The notes under the pieces are model-generated. The model searched no databases and was not told the DNA's origin. It saw nothing but the letters and a program-made list of their open reading frames with translations. From NCBI GenBank assembly GCA_964358485.1, contig CAYHPY010000047.1:1-26139 (forward strand): a stretch of DNA of 26,139 bases, given 5' to 3'. The stretch comes from CAYHPY01 sp964358485 (GTDB lineage: Bacteria > Elusimicrobiota > Elusimicrobia > UBA1565 > UBA9628). The translations under genes were made by a program, and so were the position numbers. Numbering within the stretch: position 1 is the first letter of the stretch; every line of letters starts with the position of its first letter. Shown here piece after piece: positions 6,721 to 13,765 of this stretch.

Positions 6721-8033
6721 AGACGCCCGAGGCCGCCCGGGACTTGGCGGGACGCATCGCCGGGGCTTGCGGCAAGGCCGCCGCCCTGGCGGCGCACGAC
6801 CGGGCGCGCATCCTGGCGGCGATCGCCGCGGGCATCGAGAGCGACGCGGCGGGATTTTCCCGCGACATCGCCATGGAGGTCAAGAAGCCCCTCAAGGAGG
6901 CGCGGCGCGAGGTGGGCCGGGCCGTCTTCACCTTCCGCTGGGCCGCCGAGGAAGCCAGGCGCTTCGGGGGAGAGATCCTGCCCATCGATTTCGACCAGGC
7001 CACCGAAGGGCGCCTGGCCTTGACCCGGCGCTTTCCCCGAGGGCCCGCGTTGTTCATCACCCCCTTCAATTTTCCCTTGAATCTGGTGGCCCATAAAGTG
7101 GCCCCGGCCATCGCGGTGGGCATGCCCTTCGTCCTCAAGCCCGCCCCGCAGGCGCCCCGCACCGCGGCGCGGCTGGCGTCGGTCATTCGGGGGGCGGGCT
7201 GGCCGGCGGAAGCCATGGCCGTCGTGAGCGCGCCCGTGGCGGCCGCCGAGGCCCTGGTCCGCGACGAGCACTTCGGAGTGCTGTCTTTCACCGGCAGCGC
7301 CAAAGTCGGCTGGTACCTCAAGTCCATCGCGGGCAAGAAGCATGTCGTGCTGGAGCTGGGCGGAAACGCCGGGGTCTTCGTGGCCTCGGACGCAGACATC
7401 GCCTGGGCGGCCGCGCGCTCGGCTTGGGGCGCCTATTACTATTCCGGGCAGGTATGCATCTCCGTTCAGCGCATCCTGGTGGAGGCGCCGGTCTACAAGG
7501 AATTTCTGGGCCTCTTCCTTAAGAACCTGGCCGAACTCAAGGTCGGCGATCCCATGGACGAGAACACCGACATCGGCCCCCTCATCGACGAGGCCGCGGC
7601 CGTCCGGGTCGAAGCCTGGATTCAGGACGCCGTCGCGGGCGGCGGGCGCCTCTTGGCGGGCGGTCCCCGGAAGGGGGATTTTCTACCACCCGCCCTGGTG
7701 GAAAACGCCCCGGCCTCCTGCAAGCTTTCCTGCGAGGAAGCCTTCGGCCCGGTGGCCACCATCGAGAAAGTCGCCTCCCGCTCCGAGGCCTATGAAAAAC
7801 TTTCCCTGGGCTCCTACGGTCTGCAGGCCGGAATCTTCACCAACGACCTCGGCGGGGTGTTTCGCGCCTGGGGGAAAATCCCGGTGGGCGGCATGATCAT
7901 CAACGACATCCCGTCCTTTCGCTCCGACGCCATGCCCTACGGCGGCGTCCGGGATTCGGGAACGGGCCGCGAGGGGGTGCGCTACGCCATGGAGGAATTC
8001 ACGGAAGTCCGGTCCCTGGTGCTCAAGCCATGA
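6693..8033 (+). CDS. Aldehyde dehydrogenase, lactaldehyde dehydrogenase (ALDH21)-like
   Basis: This 446-aa NAD(P)-dependent aldehyde dehydrogenase oxidises an aldehyde to its acid. The ATG at 6693 is preceded by AGGGAG at 8-nt spacing, which decides the start against a longer frame. Visible motifs are ITPFNFPLNL, the nucleotide-binding FTGSAKVG, the general base Glu221 in LELGGN, the catalytic Cys255 in YSGQVCISVQR, EEAFGPV, and a C-terminal MPYGGVRDSGTGREG. The sequence style (AHKVAPAIA, SGQVCISV, IINDIPSFR, REGVRYAMEE) closely resembles archaeal and bacterial lactaldehyde/ALDH21-type enzymes, but the substrate is inference. It is somewhat shorter at the N-terminus than typical 470-500-aa members. 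It overlaps the HAD gene by 28 bp and ftcD by 4 bp (ATGA). Confidence 0.92.
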   Translation: MADLVQDQIETPEAARDLAGRIAGACGKAAALAAHDRARILAAIAAGIESDAAGFSRDIAMEVKKPLKEARREVGRAVFTFRWAAEEARRFGGEILPIDFDQATEGRLALTRRFPRGPALFITPFNFPLNLVAHKVAPAIAVGMPFVLKPAPQAPRTAARLASVIRGAGWPAEAMAVVSAPVAAAEALVRDEHFGVLSFTGSAKVGWYLKSIAGKKHVVLELGGNAGVFVASDADIAWAAARSAWGAYYYSGQVCISVQRILVEAPVYKEFLGLFLKNLAELKVGDPMDENTDIGPLIDEAAAVRVEAWIQDAVAGGGRLLAGGPRKGDFLPPALVENAPASCKLSCEEAFGPVATIEKVASRSEAYEKLSLGSYGLQAGIFTNDLGGVFRAWGKIPVGGMIINDIPSFRSDAMPYGGVRDSGTGREGVRYAMEEFTEVRSLVLKP

Positions 8034-9517
8034 AGTTGGTCGAGTGCGTTCCCAATTTCTCCGAGGGGCGCGACCGCGCCAAGGTGGAGGCCATCGTGGC
8101 CGAGGCCCGCGCCGTGCCCGGGGTCCTGATCCTGGACGTGGAGACCGACGCCGACCACAACCGCTGCGTGCTGTCCTTCGCGGCCCCGCCCGAGGCGGCC
8201 CTGGAGGCTTGTTTTCGGGCCGCGGCCAAGGCCCGGGAGCTCATTGATTTGACCGTCCACAAGGGCGAGCATCCCCGCATGGGCGCGGTGGACGTCATTC
8301 CCTTCATTCCGGTGGCGGGGGTGGACATCAAGGAGTGCGCCGCGCTGGCCGAACGCCTGGGCGCGCGCATCGGCAAGGAATTGGAAATCCCCGTTTTCCT
8401 GTACGATCAGGCCGCGCGCGTCCCGGGCCGCAAGGATTTGGCGGCGGTGCGCAAGGGCCAGTTCGAGGGCCTGCGGGGGGAGATCGGCGTCAATCCCGAG
8501 AAGACCCCGGATTTCGGCCCCAACCGCATCCACCCGACCGCCGGAGCCGTGGCCGTGGGGGCGCGCCGGCAAATCATCAATTTCAATCTCAATCTCACGA
8601 CCCACGACATGGAGCTGGGCAAGTCCATCGCCAAGCGGGTGCGGGCTTCCGGCGGGGGACTCCCCGCGGTCCGGGCCAAGGAGATCGACCTGGCCGCCCG
8701 CAAGCAGGTCCAGATTTCCACGGTGCTCACCGACTACAAGACCACCTCCATGGCGCGGGTCCTCTCCGAGGTGTCCCGTATGGCCAAAGAGGGCGGCGCG
8801 CAGGTCAAATCCGCCGAAATCGTGGGCCTTCTTCCCCGCGAGGCCCTCACGGATTTCGCCGTCGAGCGCCTGGAGCTGGAGAATTTCAATCCCGAGGTCC
8901 AGATCCTGGAGCGCCGCCTGGAGGCCGTCGGGGCCTCGGGCTCCGGGGATTGGAAAACCGCCGCCCGGGACTTGGCTGAGGCCTTGTCCACCACCGACGC
9001 CACCCCGGGCGGAGGCTCGGCCGCCGCCGCCGCCGGCGCCATGGGCTGCGCCCTGGGCGAGATGGCCTTGGGCATCACCTTGAAATCCAAGAAGCTCGAC
9101 CCCGCGCGCCGGCCTGTTTTGGAGGAGGCCCGCGCCGCGCTGGGCCGAGGCCGGGAAGACTTCCACCGCCTGGCCGCCGCGGACGCCGCCTCCTTCGACG
9201 GCTTCATGGCGGCGCTTTCCTTGCCCAAGGAGGATCCCGCCCGCCCGGCCCGCATGCAGGCGGCCCTGCTCCACGCCGCCGAGGTTCCCTTGAGCACCGC
9301 CCAAGCGGCCGCCCAGGCCCACGCCCTGGCCCGCAAGTCCGTTCCCCAGGCCCTGGGCACGGTGGCCTCGGATCTCAACTGCGCGCTTCACTTATTGCGC
9401 GCCGCGGCCCTGTCGGCCGCGGAGAACGTGCGGATCAACCTGGGGGGGCTCAAGGATCAAGCCAAGGCCAAGGAGTTGGAGTCCGCCCTGGCCGCGTCGC
9501 TGGCTTTGACCGAGTAG
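8030..9517 (+). CDS. ftcD: Bifunctional glutamate formimidoyltransferase / formimidoyl-THF cyclodeaminase
   Basis: The protein has 495 aa. Residues 1 to about 300 are the formimidoyltransferase: VECVPNFSEGRD at the start, DVETDADHNRCVLSF, and HKGEHPRMGAVDVIPF, with His81 matching the catalytic His of this family. Residues about 305-495 are the cyclodeaminase (STTDATPGGGSAAAAAGAMG, then a helical bundle). Together they move the formimino group from formimidoylglutamate to tetrahydrofolate and release ammonia, giving glutamate and 5,10-methenyl-THF. With HutI this defines the folate-linked branch of histidine degradation rather than the formylglutamate or HutG branches. The ATG overlaps the ALDH stop (ATGA). 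It is the last gene of the operon; no clear terminator is seen in the 87 bp after it. Confidence 0.95.
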   Translation: MKLVECVPNFSEGRDRAKVEAIVAEARAVPGVLILDVETDADHNRCVLSFAAPPEAALEACFRAAAKARELIDLTVHKGEHPRMGAVDVIPFIPVAGVDIKECAALAERLGARIGKELEIPVFLYDQAARVPGRKDLAAVRKGQFEGLRGEIGVNPEKTPDFGPNRIHPTAGAVAVGARRQIINFNLNLTTHDMELGKSIAKRVRASGGGLPAVRAKEIDLAARKQVQISTVLTDYKTTSMARVLSEVSRMAKEGGAQVKSAEIVGLLPREALTDFAVERLELENFNPEVQILERRLEAVGASGSGDWKTAARDLAEALSTTDATPGGGSAAAAAGAMGCALGEMALGITLKSKKLDPARRPVLEEARAALGRGREDFHRLAAADAASFDGFMAALSLPKEDPARPARMQAALLHAAEVPLSTAQAAAQAHALARKSVPQALGTVASDLNCALHLLRAAALSAAENVRINLGGLKDQAKAKELESALAASLALTE

Positions 9518-9604
9518 TGTCTGAATTTTGGGAATTGCCTGCTTCATCAACGGGCTGCGCGAATTTCCACAGCTCTCGGGACGCCGCCACTTCGCCGCGA
9601 TGGG

Positions 9605-11200
9605 ATGGGTAGGAATAAATTCGTGGAATTTGCTCGGACGCTGAAAGGGAAATGGGCTTTGGGCCTGCTGCTGATTTCCATTGGGGCCTCGGCGGGTGGT
9701 AACCGCCCTCCAATCGGTACGAACGTCAATGGGCTCTCTTATTGGAATACGGGGCTGCCTTTCCTCGATTCGTTCAAGACTTCGAGCCCTTGGCTCTCGG
9801 GCGCCAACAACGAGTGGAATGACGGGCGGAAGCTTGACTTGGACGCGCGCGGCTGGGTGCGCTCGCTTAAGCCAGGCCAAGCCGCCAACATGGCGCTTTT
9901 CTCGGGCACGGCCAATTTCTCCGGGACTCTCGCCAAGCGTCATGTCGTTTTGTATGAGGGAACCGGAAGCCTTCAATACGGGGAGCTGGCCAAGCTGGTC
10001 GAACGCGGGGAGCACCGTGACATCATCCAGATCGAGTCTGGAGAGGGGAACGCCGCGATCACCCTCTCGGCGACCGATCCGGGCGATTATATCCGGAATA
10101 TTCGGATCATTCCGGAAGCCGTCAAACCCAAGCCGGGGGAGCTTTTCAATCCGCTGTTCCTCAAGCAGCTCGAGGGCTACCACGCCCTTCGGTTCATGAT
10201 TTGGATGCTCGGCGAAAGCTCCGAGGACATCGCGGCGCGGCGTTGGAGCCGGCGCCCCCTTCTTGAGGACGCGCGTTGGACGATCAAGGGCGCGCCGGTG
10301 GAGGCGATGACGGCGCTCGCCAACCGGACCGGCGCCGATCCGTGGTTTACGATGCCCCACGCGGCCGATGACGACTACGTGCGCCGGTTCGCCCAGATGG
10401 TGAAACAGTCCCTCGATCCGAAGCTCAAGGTCTATGTCGAGTATTCCAACGAGGTTTGGAACACCGTATATCCGCAGACGGCATATGCCCGCGAGAAGGG
10501 TCTGGCCCTCGGCTTGAGCAAAGACCCCGGTGAGGCAACGCTGCGCTTCTACGCCAAACGCGCGGTGGAGATGTTCTCCGTTTGGGAAGGAATTTTTGGA
10601 AAGGAGCGGCTCGTCCGCGTGCTGGCATTCCAATCAGACATCGATCCTGCGTACGCCGACGAGGTCGCGCTCTCCTTCGGCGACACTCGAAACCACGTTG
10701 ACGCCCTGGCCATCGGCCCCTACTTCGGGACCGAGCTTGCGGCCGACGCCGCGGGCGTGGAGCGCTTGAAGAAGATGCCCCTCGATGAGCTGATGCGCGA
10801 GCTGGAAAGTTCCGCCTTGCCTAAAGCCAAGGCGCAGATGCTCGCGCATGCGGCGGCGGCGCGCAAGTACGGGCTGCCGCTGATCGCCTACGAGGGTGGC
10901 CAGCACCTATGGAACATGTCGGGCCAGGAAGCCCCCGAGGTCAGCTCGCTCTTCTTGGCGGCCAACCGCGACCCGCGCATGGGCGCCTTGTACTCGCGCT
11001 ATCTGAAAGACTGGGCCGAGGCCGGCGGGGGCCTGTTCATGCACCTGCTCGACTGCGGGCTCTTCAAAAACGACGGAAACTGGGGAGCCCTGGAGTACCT
11101 GGCCCAGCCGCGTGCCGATGCCCCGAAGTACGACGCCCTCAGGCGCTTCATGGAGGATGGCAACGCGCCGCGAGACGTGAATTCCAGTAGGGAGCGGTGA
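9605..11200 (+). CDS. Secreted clan GH-A-like glycoside hydrolase
   Basis: This 531-aa protein starts with a signal peptide or anchor (WALGLLLISIGASAGG) and is probably exported. The central part has the hallmark of TIM-barrel clan A glycosidases: VYVEYSNEVWN with Asn282-Glu283 as candidate acid/base, and LIAYEGGQH with Glu430 as candidate nucleophile. The Asn-Glu pair and ~150-residue spacing fit the clan. Similar proteins are often annotated as cellulose-binding or GH5-like; I cannot assign a CAZy family or substrate. Other landmarks are LDLDARGWVR, WFTMPHAADDDYVRRFA and GGGLFMHLLDCG. Start choice is weak: ATG 9605 has no good Shine-Dalgarno, ATG 9600 is out of frame, and a GTG about 20 bp further in is possible. 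It is codirectional with, but separate from, the hut operon. Confidence 0.75.
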   Translation: MGRNKFVEFARTLKGKWALGLLLISIGASAGGNRPPIGTNVNGLSYWNTGLPFLDSFKTSSPWLSGANNEWNDGRKLDLDARGWVRSLKPGQAANMALFSGTANFSGTLAKRHVVLYEGTGSLQYGELAKLVERGEHRDIIQIESGEGNAAITLSATDPGDYIRNIRIIPEAVKPKPGELFNPLFLKQLEGYHALRFMIWMLGESSEDIAARRWSRRPLLEDARWTIKGAPVEAMTALANRTGADPWFTMPHAADDDYVRRFAQMVKQSLDPKLKVYVEYSNEVWNTVYPQTAYAREKGLALGLSKDPGEATLRFYAKRAVEMFSVWEGIFGKERLVRVLAFQSDIDPAYADEVALSFGDTRNHVDALAIGPYFGTELAADAAGVERLKKMPLDELMRELESSALPKAKAQMLAHAAAARKYGLPLIAYEGGQHLWNMSGQEAPEVSSLFLAANRDPRMGALYSRYLKDWAEAGGGLFMHLLDCGLFKNDGNWGALEYLAQPRADAPKYDALRRFMEDGNAPRDVNSSRER

Positions 11201-11310
11201 GGCAATACCCCGGACCTTGTTCAAATGCCCCGCATTTCTAGCGCTACCCATCCTTCCCCTCCCTTTCGCCAAGTAGGTCCTTTGCCGTTGGGGAGAGGGC
11301 CAAAGGGCCC

Positions 11311-11339
11311 TGACGGCCCGGGGGCGGGGCTGATACACT
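11311..11339 (+). promoter_or_regulatory. Promoter of the 29-aa ORF
   Basis: TGACGG (11311-11316) and TACACT (11334-11339) are 17 bp apart, preceded by GGGGCT as in two other promoters of this window. The predicted start near 11346 leaves a ~30-nt leader with GAGG before the ATG at 11377. Confidence 0.45.
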
Positions 11340-11376
11340 GATCAGGCAGGCGAAGAAACGCCCCCGAGGCCCGAAC

Positions 11377-11466
11377 ATGTTCGACTTCTCACTCTTGTTT
11401 CTTACCGTCGCCCCCATTCTCGTCATCTCCTACAAGGCCGTGACCCACGGCGAAGGCGAGGTCTAG
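11377..11466 (+). CDS. Predicted 29-aa single-pass membrane peptide
   Basis: A 30-codon ORF, ATG 11377 to TAG 11466, encodes a peptide starting MFDFSLLFLTVAPILVISYK and ending THGEGEV. The first ~18 residues are one hydrophobic helix long enough to cross a membrane, followed by a short polar tail. GAGG lies 7 nt before the ATG and a plausible promoter lies about 40 bp upstream. It could be a small membrane protein or regulator (KdpF-like size, but no sequence match that I recognise). Such short frames also arise by chance, so the call rests on the combination of promoter, ribosome binding site and hydrophobic segment. Confidence 0.4.
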   Translation: MFDFSLLFLTVAPILVISYKAVTHGEGEV

Positions 11467-11590
11467 GAAGGTTTTTGGTTCTTTAGTTTAAAGTTTTCGC
11501 CTCCGATTCCGGGGTTGTAGCACTCGGTCCGGACCGAATTCTTGCTGGGTGAGTCGTTGACTGCCCGGGGTCTATTCTTGCAGGGTTGAT

Positions 11591-12061
11591 TCACTTGTCC
11601 CACATCCGGCTATCGAACCGGAAGGGTTTCGGATTGGATATCCGAATCTTCTTGAAATCCGGATGAAGAGGATTCAAGAGGTAATTGTACTCGCCTTCGA
11701 TGATCACGGACGGGACCTTAAGGACGGCCGTGGGAGAGCTTGCGATCCAGGCGGTCCCGATATCCATGGTCGAGCGGGGAGCCGGGACCCTTTTCCAGTC
11801 GGGAGGCATGTCCTTCGATTCGAGGACATGAACCTTTACTTCCGCCGGGATTAAGGCTTCATATGCAACTAGACGGATATCTCGTCCCTCGTCTCCCATG
11901 TGGACGAATTTTTCCATTGCGGCCAGGGAGCGGGATTCGGCCGTGTAAACGATTCGGGTTCCTTGGTGATTCCAGCGGCCGGCGCAACGAACCCCGCCTT
12001 CTCCGGAAAACGCGGCTTGACTGCTCCGGCGCGATTTGTCGATCCTCCAGGCTGAAATCAC
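11591..12061 (-). CDS. RES-domain toxin (type II toxin-antitoxin, NAD-degrading family)
   Basis: The protein has 156 aa from a GTG start at 12061 that overlaps the antitoxin stop (GTGA). It fits the RES domain end to end: AGRWNHQGTRIVYTAES (Arg29, Tyr39), LAAMEKFVH (Glu50), then GTAWIASSPTAVLKVPSVI and the diagnostic EYNYLLNPLHPDF near residues 123-136 (Ser118 and Asn130 nearby). Characterised RES toxins (RES-Xre, MbcT) deplete cellular NAD+ and share an ADP-ribosyltransferase-like fold with conserved Arg, Tyr, Glu and Ser. All are visible here, so the toxin looks intact. It is the second gene of a two-gene operon behind its antitoxin, the usual order for this family. Base composition is clearly less GC-rich than in the flanking genes, consistent with horizontal transfer. 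Confidence 0.92.
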   Translation of the reverse strand: MISAWRIDKSRRSSQAAFSGEGGVRCAGRWNHQGTRIVYTAESRSLAAMEKFVHMGDEGRDIRLVAYEALIPAEVKVHVLESKDMPPDWKRVPAPRSTMDIGTAWIASSPTAVLKVPSVIIEGEYNYLLNPLHPDFKKIRISNPKPFRFDSRMWDK

Positions 12062-12504
12062 GGTAAGACGCCAAACTCAATTTGCAGCAACAAGCGTTCA
12101 ACAGCCTCTGCCCCGGGATCAGTATCCAGAATTTCAATGGGAACAAGCCCCCTGAGCCCTGGCTGCGGCCTTCTAAGCCATTGAAGTCCGCTGTCCGAAT
12201 CCTCAAAGACTTTGGCCGCCAATTGAACGATCTTTCGAAACCGATAAAATCGATCGCTGGGGCCCAGGTCCAAATGCGCCTTATTTCTCTTTACCCTCGT
12301 TAAGGTGCTGCCGCTAATATCGAGAATCTTGGACATGCTCGAATCCTTTAGGCAGCATGCTCCTTGGAGTTTTGCAACCTCTGTCCAGGCATAGCCTTTC
12401 CGTATGCGAGTCATTGATTGGAATTCGTCTTCCTGGGGAGACGGATTTTCGGCGGTCCGGAATGGATCGCCCGTATTGCGGGCCAGCCGTTTCTTTGTAG
12501 TCAT
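12058..12504 (-). CDS. Xre/MbcA/ParS-type antitoxin of the RES module
   Basis: This 148-aa cytoplasmic protein should bind and neutralise the RES toxin and repress its own operon. The start chosen is ATG 12504 (TTKKRLARN), which lies 8 nt after the -10 of a strong promoter; a longer frame from 12534 would start inside the promoter. The middle (about residues 45-80; SKILDISGSTLTRVKRN) looks like the helix-turn-helix region of the antitoxin Xre family. The C-terminal ~55 residues (VFEDSDSGLQWLRRPQPGLRG and the following stretch ending VERLLLQIEFGV) match the toxin-binding DUF2384 domain. A ~40-residue N-terminal stretch rich in charged residues is extra. It is translationally coupled to the toxin. 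Confidence 0.88.
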   Translation of the reverse strand: MTTKKRLARNTGDPFRTAENPSPQEDEFQSMTRIRKGYAWTEVAKLQGACCLKDSSMSKILDISGSTLTRVKRNKAHLDLGPSDRFYRFRKIVQLAAKVFEDSDSGLQWLRRPQPGLRGLVPIEILDTDPGAEAVERLLLQIEFGVLP

Positions 12505-12541
12505 TTGACTATAGTGTAATAGCCAATTGATCAATTGTCAA
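12505..12541 (-). promoter_or_regulatory. Strong sigma-70 promoter with 14-bp palindromic operator of the RES module
   Basis: On the minus strand a perfect TTGACA (12541-12536), a 17-bp spacer and TACACT (12518-12513) precede the antitoxin ATG by 8 nt. A perfect palindrome CAATTGATCAATTG (12524-12537) fills most of the spacer and overlaps the -35. That is where an autorepressing antitoxin would bind. Transcription should start at or just before the ATG. Confidence 0.8.
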
Positions 12542-12558
12542 GGCCCACCCCCCAGCCC

Positions 12559-12587
12559 TGGCGAAATCCCGTTTCCGGGGCTACACT
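12559..12587 (+). promoter_or_regulatory. Promoter of the EEP gene
   Basis: TGGCGA (12559-12564), 17 bp, TACACT (12582-12587), then 8 nt to the ATG at 12596. It shares TGGCGAAATC and GGGGCTA with the promoter at 1092-1120. No Shine-Dalgarno fits between, so the transcript may be leaderless. Confidence 0.5.
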
Positions 12588-12595
12588 CCAGGTGT

Positions 12596-13708
12596 ATGCG
12601 CCTCGGAACCTCGGCGGCCCTGCTCTCGCTCCTCCTCCCGATCCTGGCCGCCGCCCAGGACGCGCCGGACCTCGATGAAATCTACAAGGGCTTAAGGCGC
12701 GAGGTCGCCGAGCAAGCCCGCCCCTTGACCGAGCCCCGACCCGTCTCCCCGGCCGGCGCCAAGGACCCGCTGACGCGCATCGTCTCCTGGAACATCCAGA
12801 CCTGGGGTTCCAACGTCAAGGAAGGCCGACGCCAGGCCTACCAGGCCATCCTTGGGCACATGTTTTCGGAAGGCCGCTCGGCCCAGGTCCTGGCCGTGCA
12901 GGAGGTGGCCCACGCCGCCGGGGCGGAGAATTTCACCGGCCTCCTCCCGGGCGGGGCCGACCGCTGGAACCTGAGCTTCGAGGATTCCAAGGACTCGCAG
13001 GACAACGGCTTTTACACCTTGAAGGGCGTGGAAGTGGATTGCGACCGGCTCCTGTTTTTAGGAACGGGGACGGCCGGAGAGGAGGCCGACAAGGGCCGTT
13101 CCCTGCACCCGGCGCGCATGGCCCATGTCCGGGTGGGGGATTTCGATTTCACCATCATCACTCTGCACCTGACCTACCAGGACGGCGATGCCGACGCCTC
13201 CAAGCGGGAGCTCAAGGAAATCTTGAAATGGCTGGAGGGTTACTTCGCGACCAAAGGCCATGATCCGGACGTGATCCTGGTCGGGGATTTCAACCTGCCC
13301 ACGCGCCGGGGCAAGAGCCTCAGCAATCGCGCCTCCGAGGGGGGCTGGATGCCGGTGGAGGACATCTTGGAGGAACATCCCCTCTTTCGCCGGGAGCTTG
13401 ACCGTCAGGGCCGCAGGAAGGCCAAGGCCACGGAGCTGACGGCCTTCGTCGACGAGCTGACTTCCAGGCACCAGGGCGAACCGGCCAACAATTACGATCA
13501 TTTCATCGTTTCCGGGGACCTCTTGGATGAGGAATTCATCCAGGGATCGGCCGGGCCCATTCCAGCCAACTTCCTCCATGCCGTGGAAAAGGAAAAAGGG
13601 GTCTATGTCTCGGACCATTACCCGATCTCCGCGGGATTCCGGACCGGGGGAAAGGGAAATAACGGGCGCAAGATTAAGCGCGACGGCCTCCTGGCCTGCC
13701 CCCTCTAG
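12596..13708 (+). CDS. Secreted endonuclease/exonuclease/phosphatase-family protein
   Basis: This 370-aa protein has a signal peptide (LLSLLLPILAAAQ, cleavage near residue 20). The DNase I-like fold is shown by its ordered motifs: IVSWNIQTW (Asn66), VQEVA (Glu103), ITLHLTY (His191), LVGDFNLP (Asp231, Asn233), NYDHFIV (Asp301) and VSDHYPISAGF (Asp340, His341). These are the metal and catalytic residues of the family, so the enzyme is probably active. An exported member could be an extracellular nuclease or a phosphodiesterase; the two cannot be separated by motif. The start at 12596 follows a promoter by 8 nt and puts the signal peptide at the N-terminus; the 23-codon upstream extension is not needed. 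The gene is divergent from the toxin-antitoxin pair and is followed after 57 bp by the universal stress protein. Confidence 0.9.
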   Translation: MRLGTSAALLSLLLPILAAAQDAPDLDEIYKGLRREVAEQARPLTEPRPVSPAGAKDPLTRIVSWNIQTWGSNVKEGRRQAYQAILGHMFSEGRSAQVLAVQEVAHAAGAENFTGLLPGGADRWNLSFEDSKDSQDNGFYTLKGVEVDCDRLLFLGTGTAGEEADKGRSLHPARMAHVRVGDFDFTIITLHLTYQDGDADASKRELKEILKWLEGYFATKGHDPDVILVGDFNLPTRRGKSLSNRASEGGWMPVEDILEEHPLFRRELDRQGRRKAKATELTAFVDELTSRHQGEPANNYDHFIVSGDLLDEEFIQGSAGPIPANFLHAVEKEKGVYVSDHYPISAGFRTGGKGNNGRKIKRDGLLACPL

Positions 13709-13723
13709 GCAGGATTGTTGCGG

Positions 13724-13765
13724 CCCTCCCAGGCGGGAGGGGGCCTCCCTTCCCGGGAGGCTTTT
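13724..13765 (+). terminator. Tandem hairpins, second with T4: terminator and/or leader structure before the Usp gene
   Basis: CCCTCCC (13724-13730) pairs with GGGAGGG (13735-13741). GCCTCCC (13743-13749) pairs with GGGAGGC (13755-13761), followed by TTTT. The second hairpin looks like a weak intrinsic terminator for the EEP gene. However, its descending arm GGGAGG is also the only Shine-Dalgarno for the ATG at 13766. The repeated CCTCCC/GGGAGG blocks allow alternative pairings. Confidence 0.6.

Larger units (their letters stand above)
11201..11590. other. Intergenic region with a small ORF, a promoter and a palindrome
   Basis: Between the glycosidase stop and the RES toxin stop there is no long gene. 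It contains a GGGCC/GGCCC-rich stretch at 11297-11320, the promoter and 29-aa ORF listed separately (11311-11466), and a perfect 14-bp palindrome TCGGTCCGGACCGA at 11524-11537. The palindrome lies 54 bp beyond the 3' end of the toxin gene and has no T-run, so it is not an obvious terminator. Confidence 0.6.

Noticed and set aside
7982..9391. 469-codon minus-strand frame opposite ftcD
   Set aside because: Gly/Arg/Leu-rich shadow of a high-GC gene; no motif and no start signals, while ftcD on the plus strand is unmistakable.
9392..10633. 413-codon minus-strand frame opposite the glycosidase
   Set aside because: It spans the ftcD end and half of the glycosidase gene, with no recognisable domain or ribosome binding site.
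11524..11537. TCGGTCCGGACCGA palindrome as terminator of the RES toxin
   Set aside because: It lies 54 bp past the stop with no loop or T-run, and short GC palindromes are expected by chance here.
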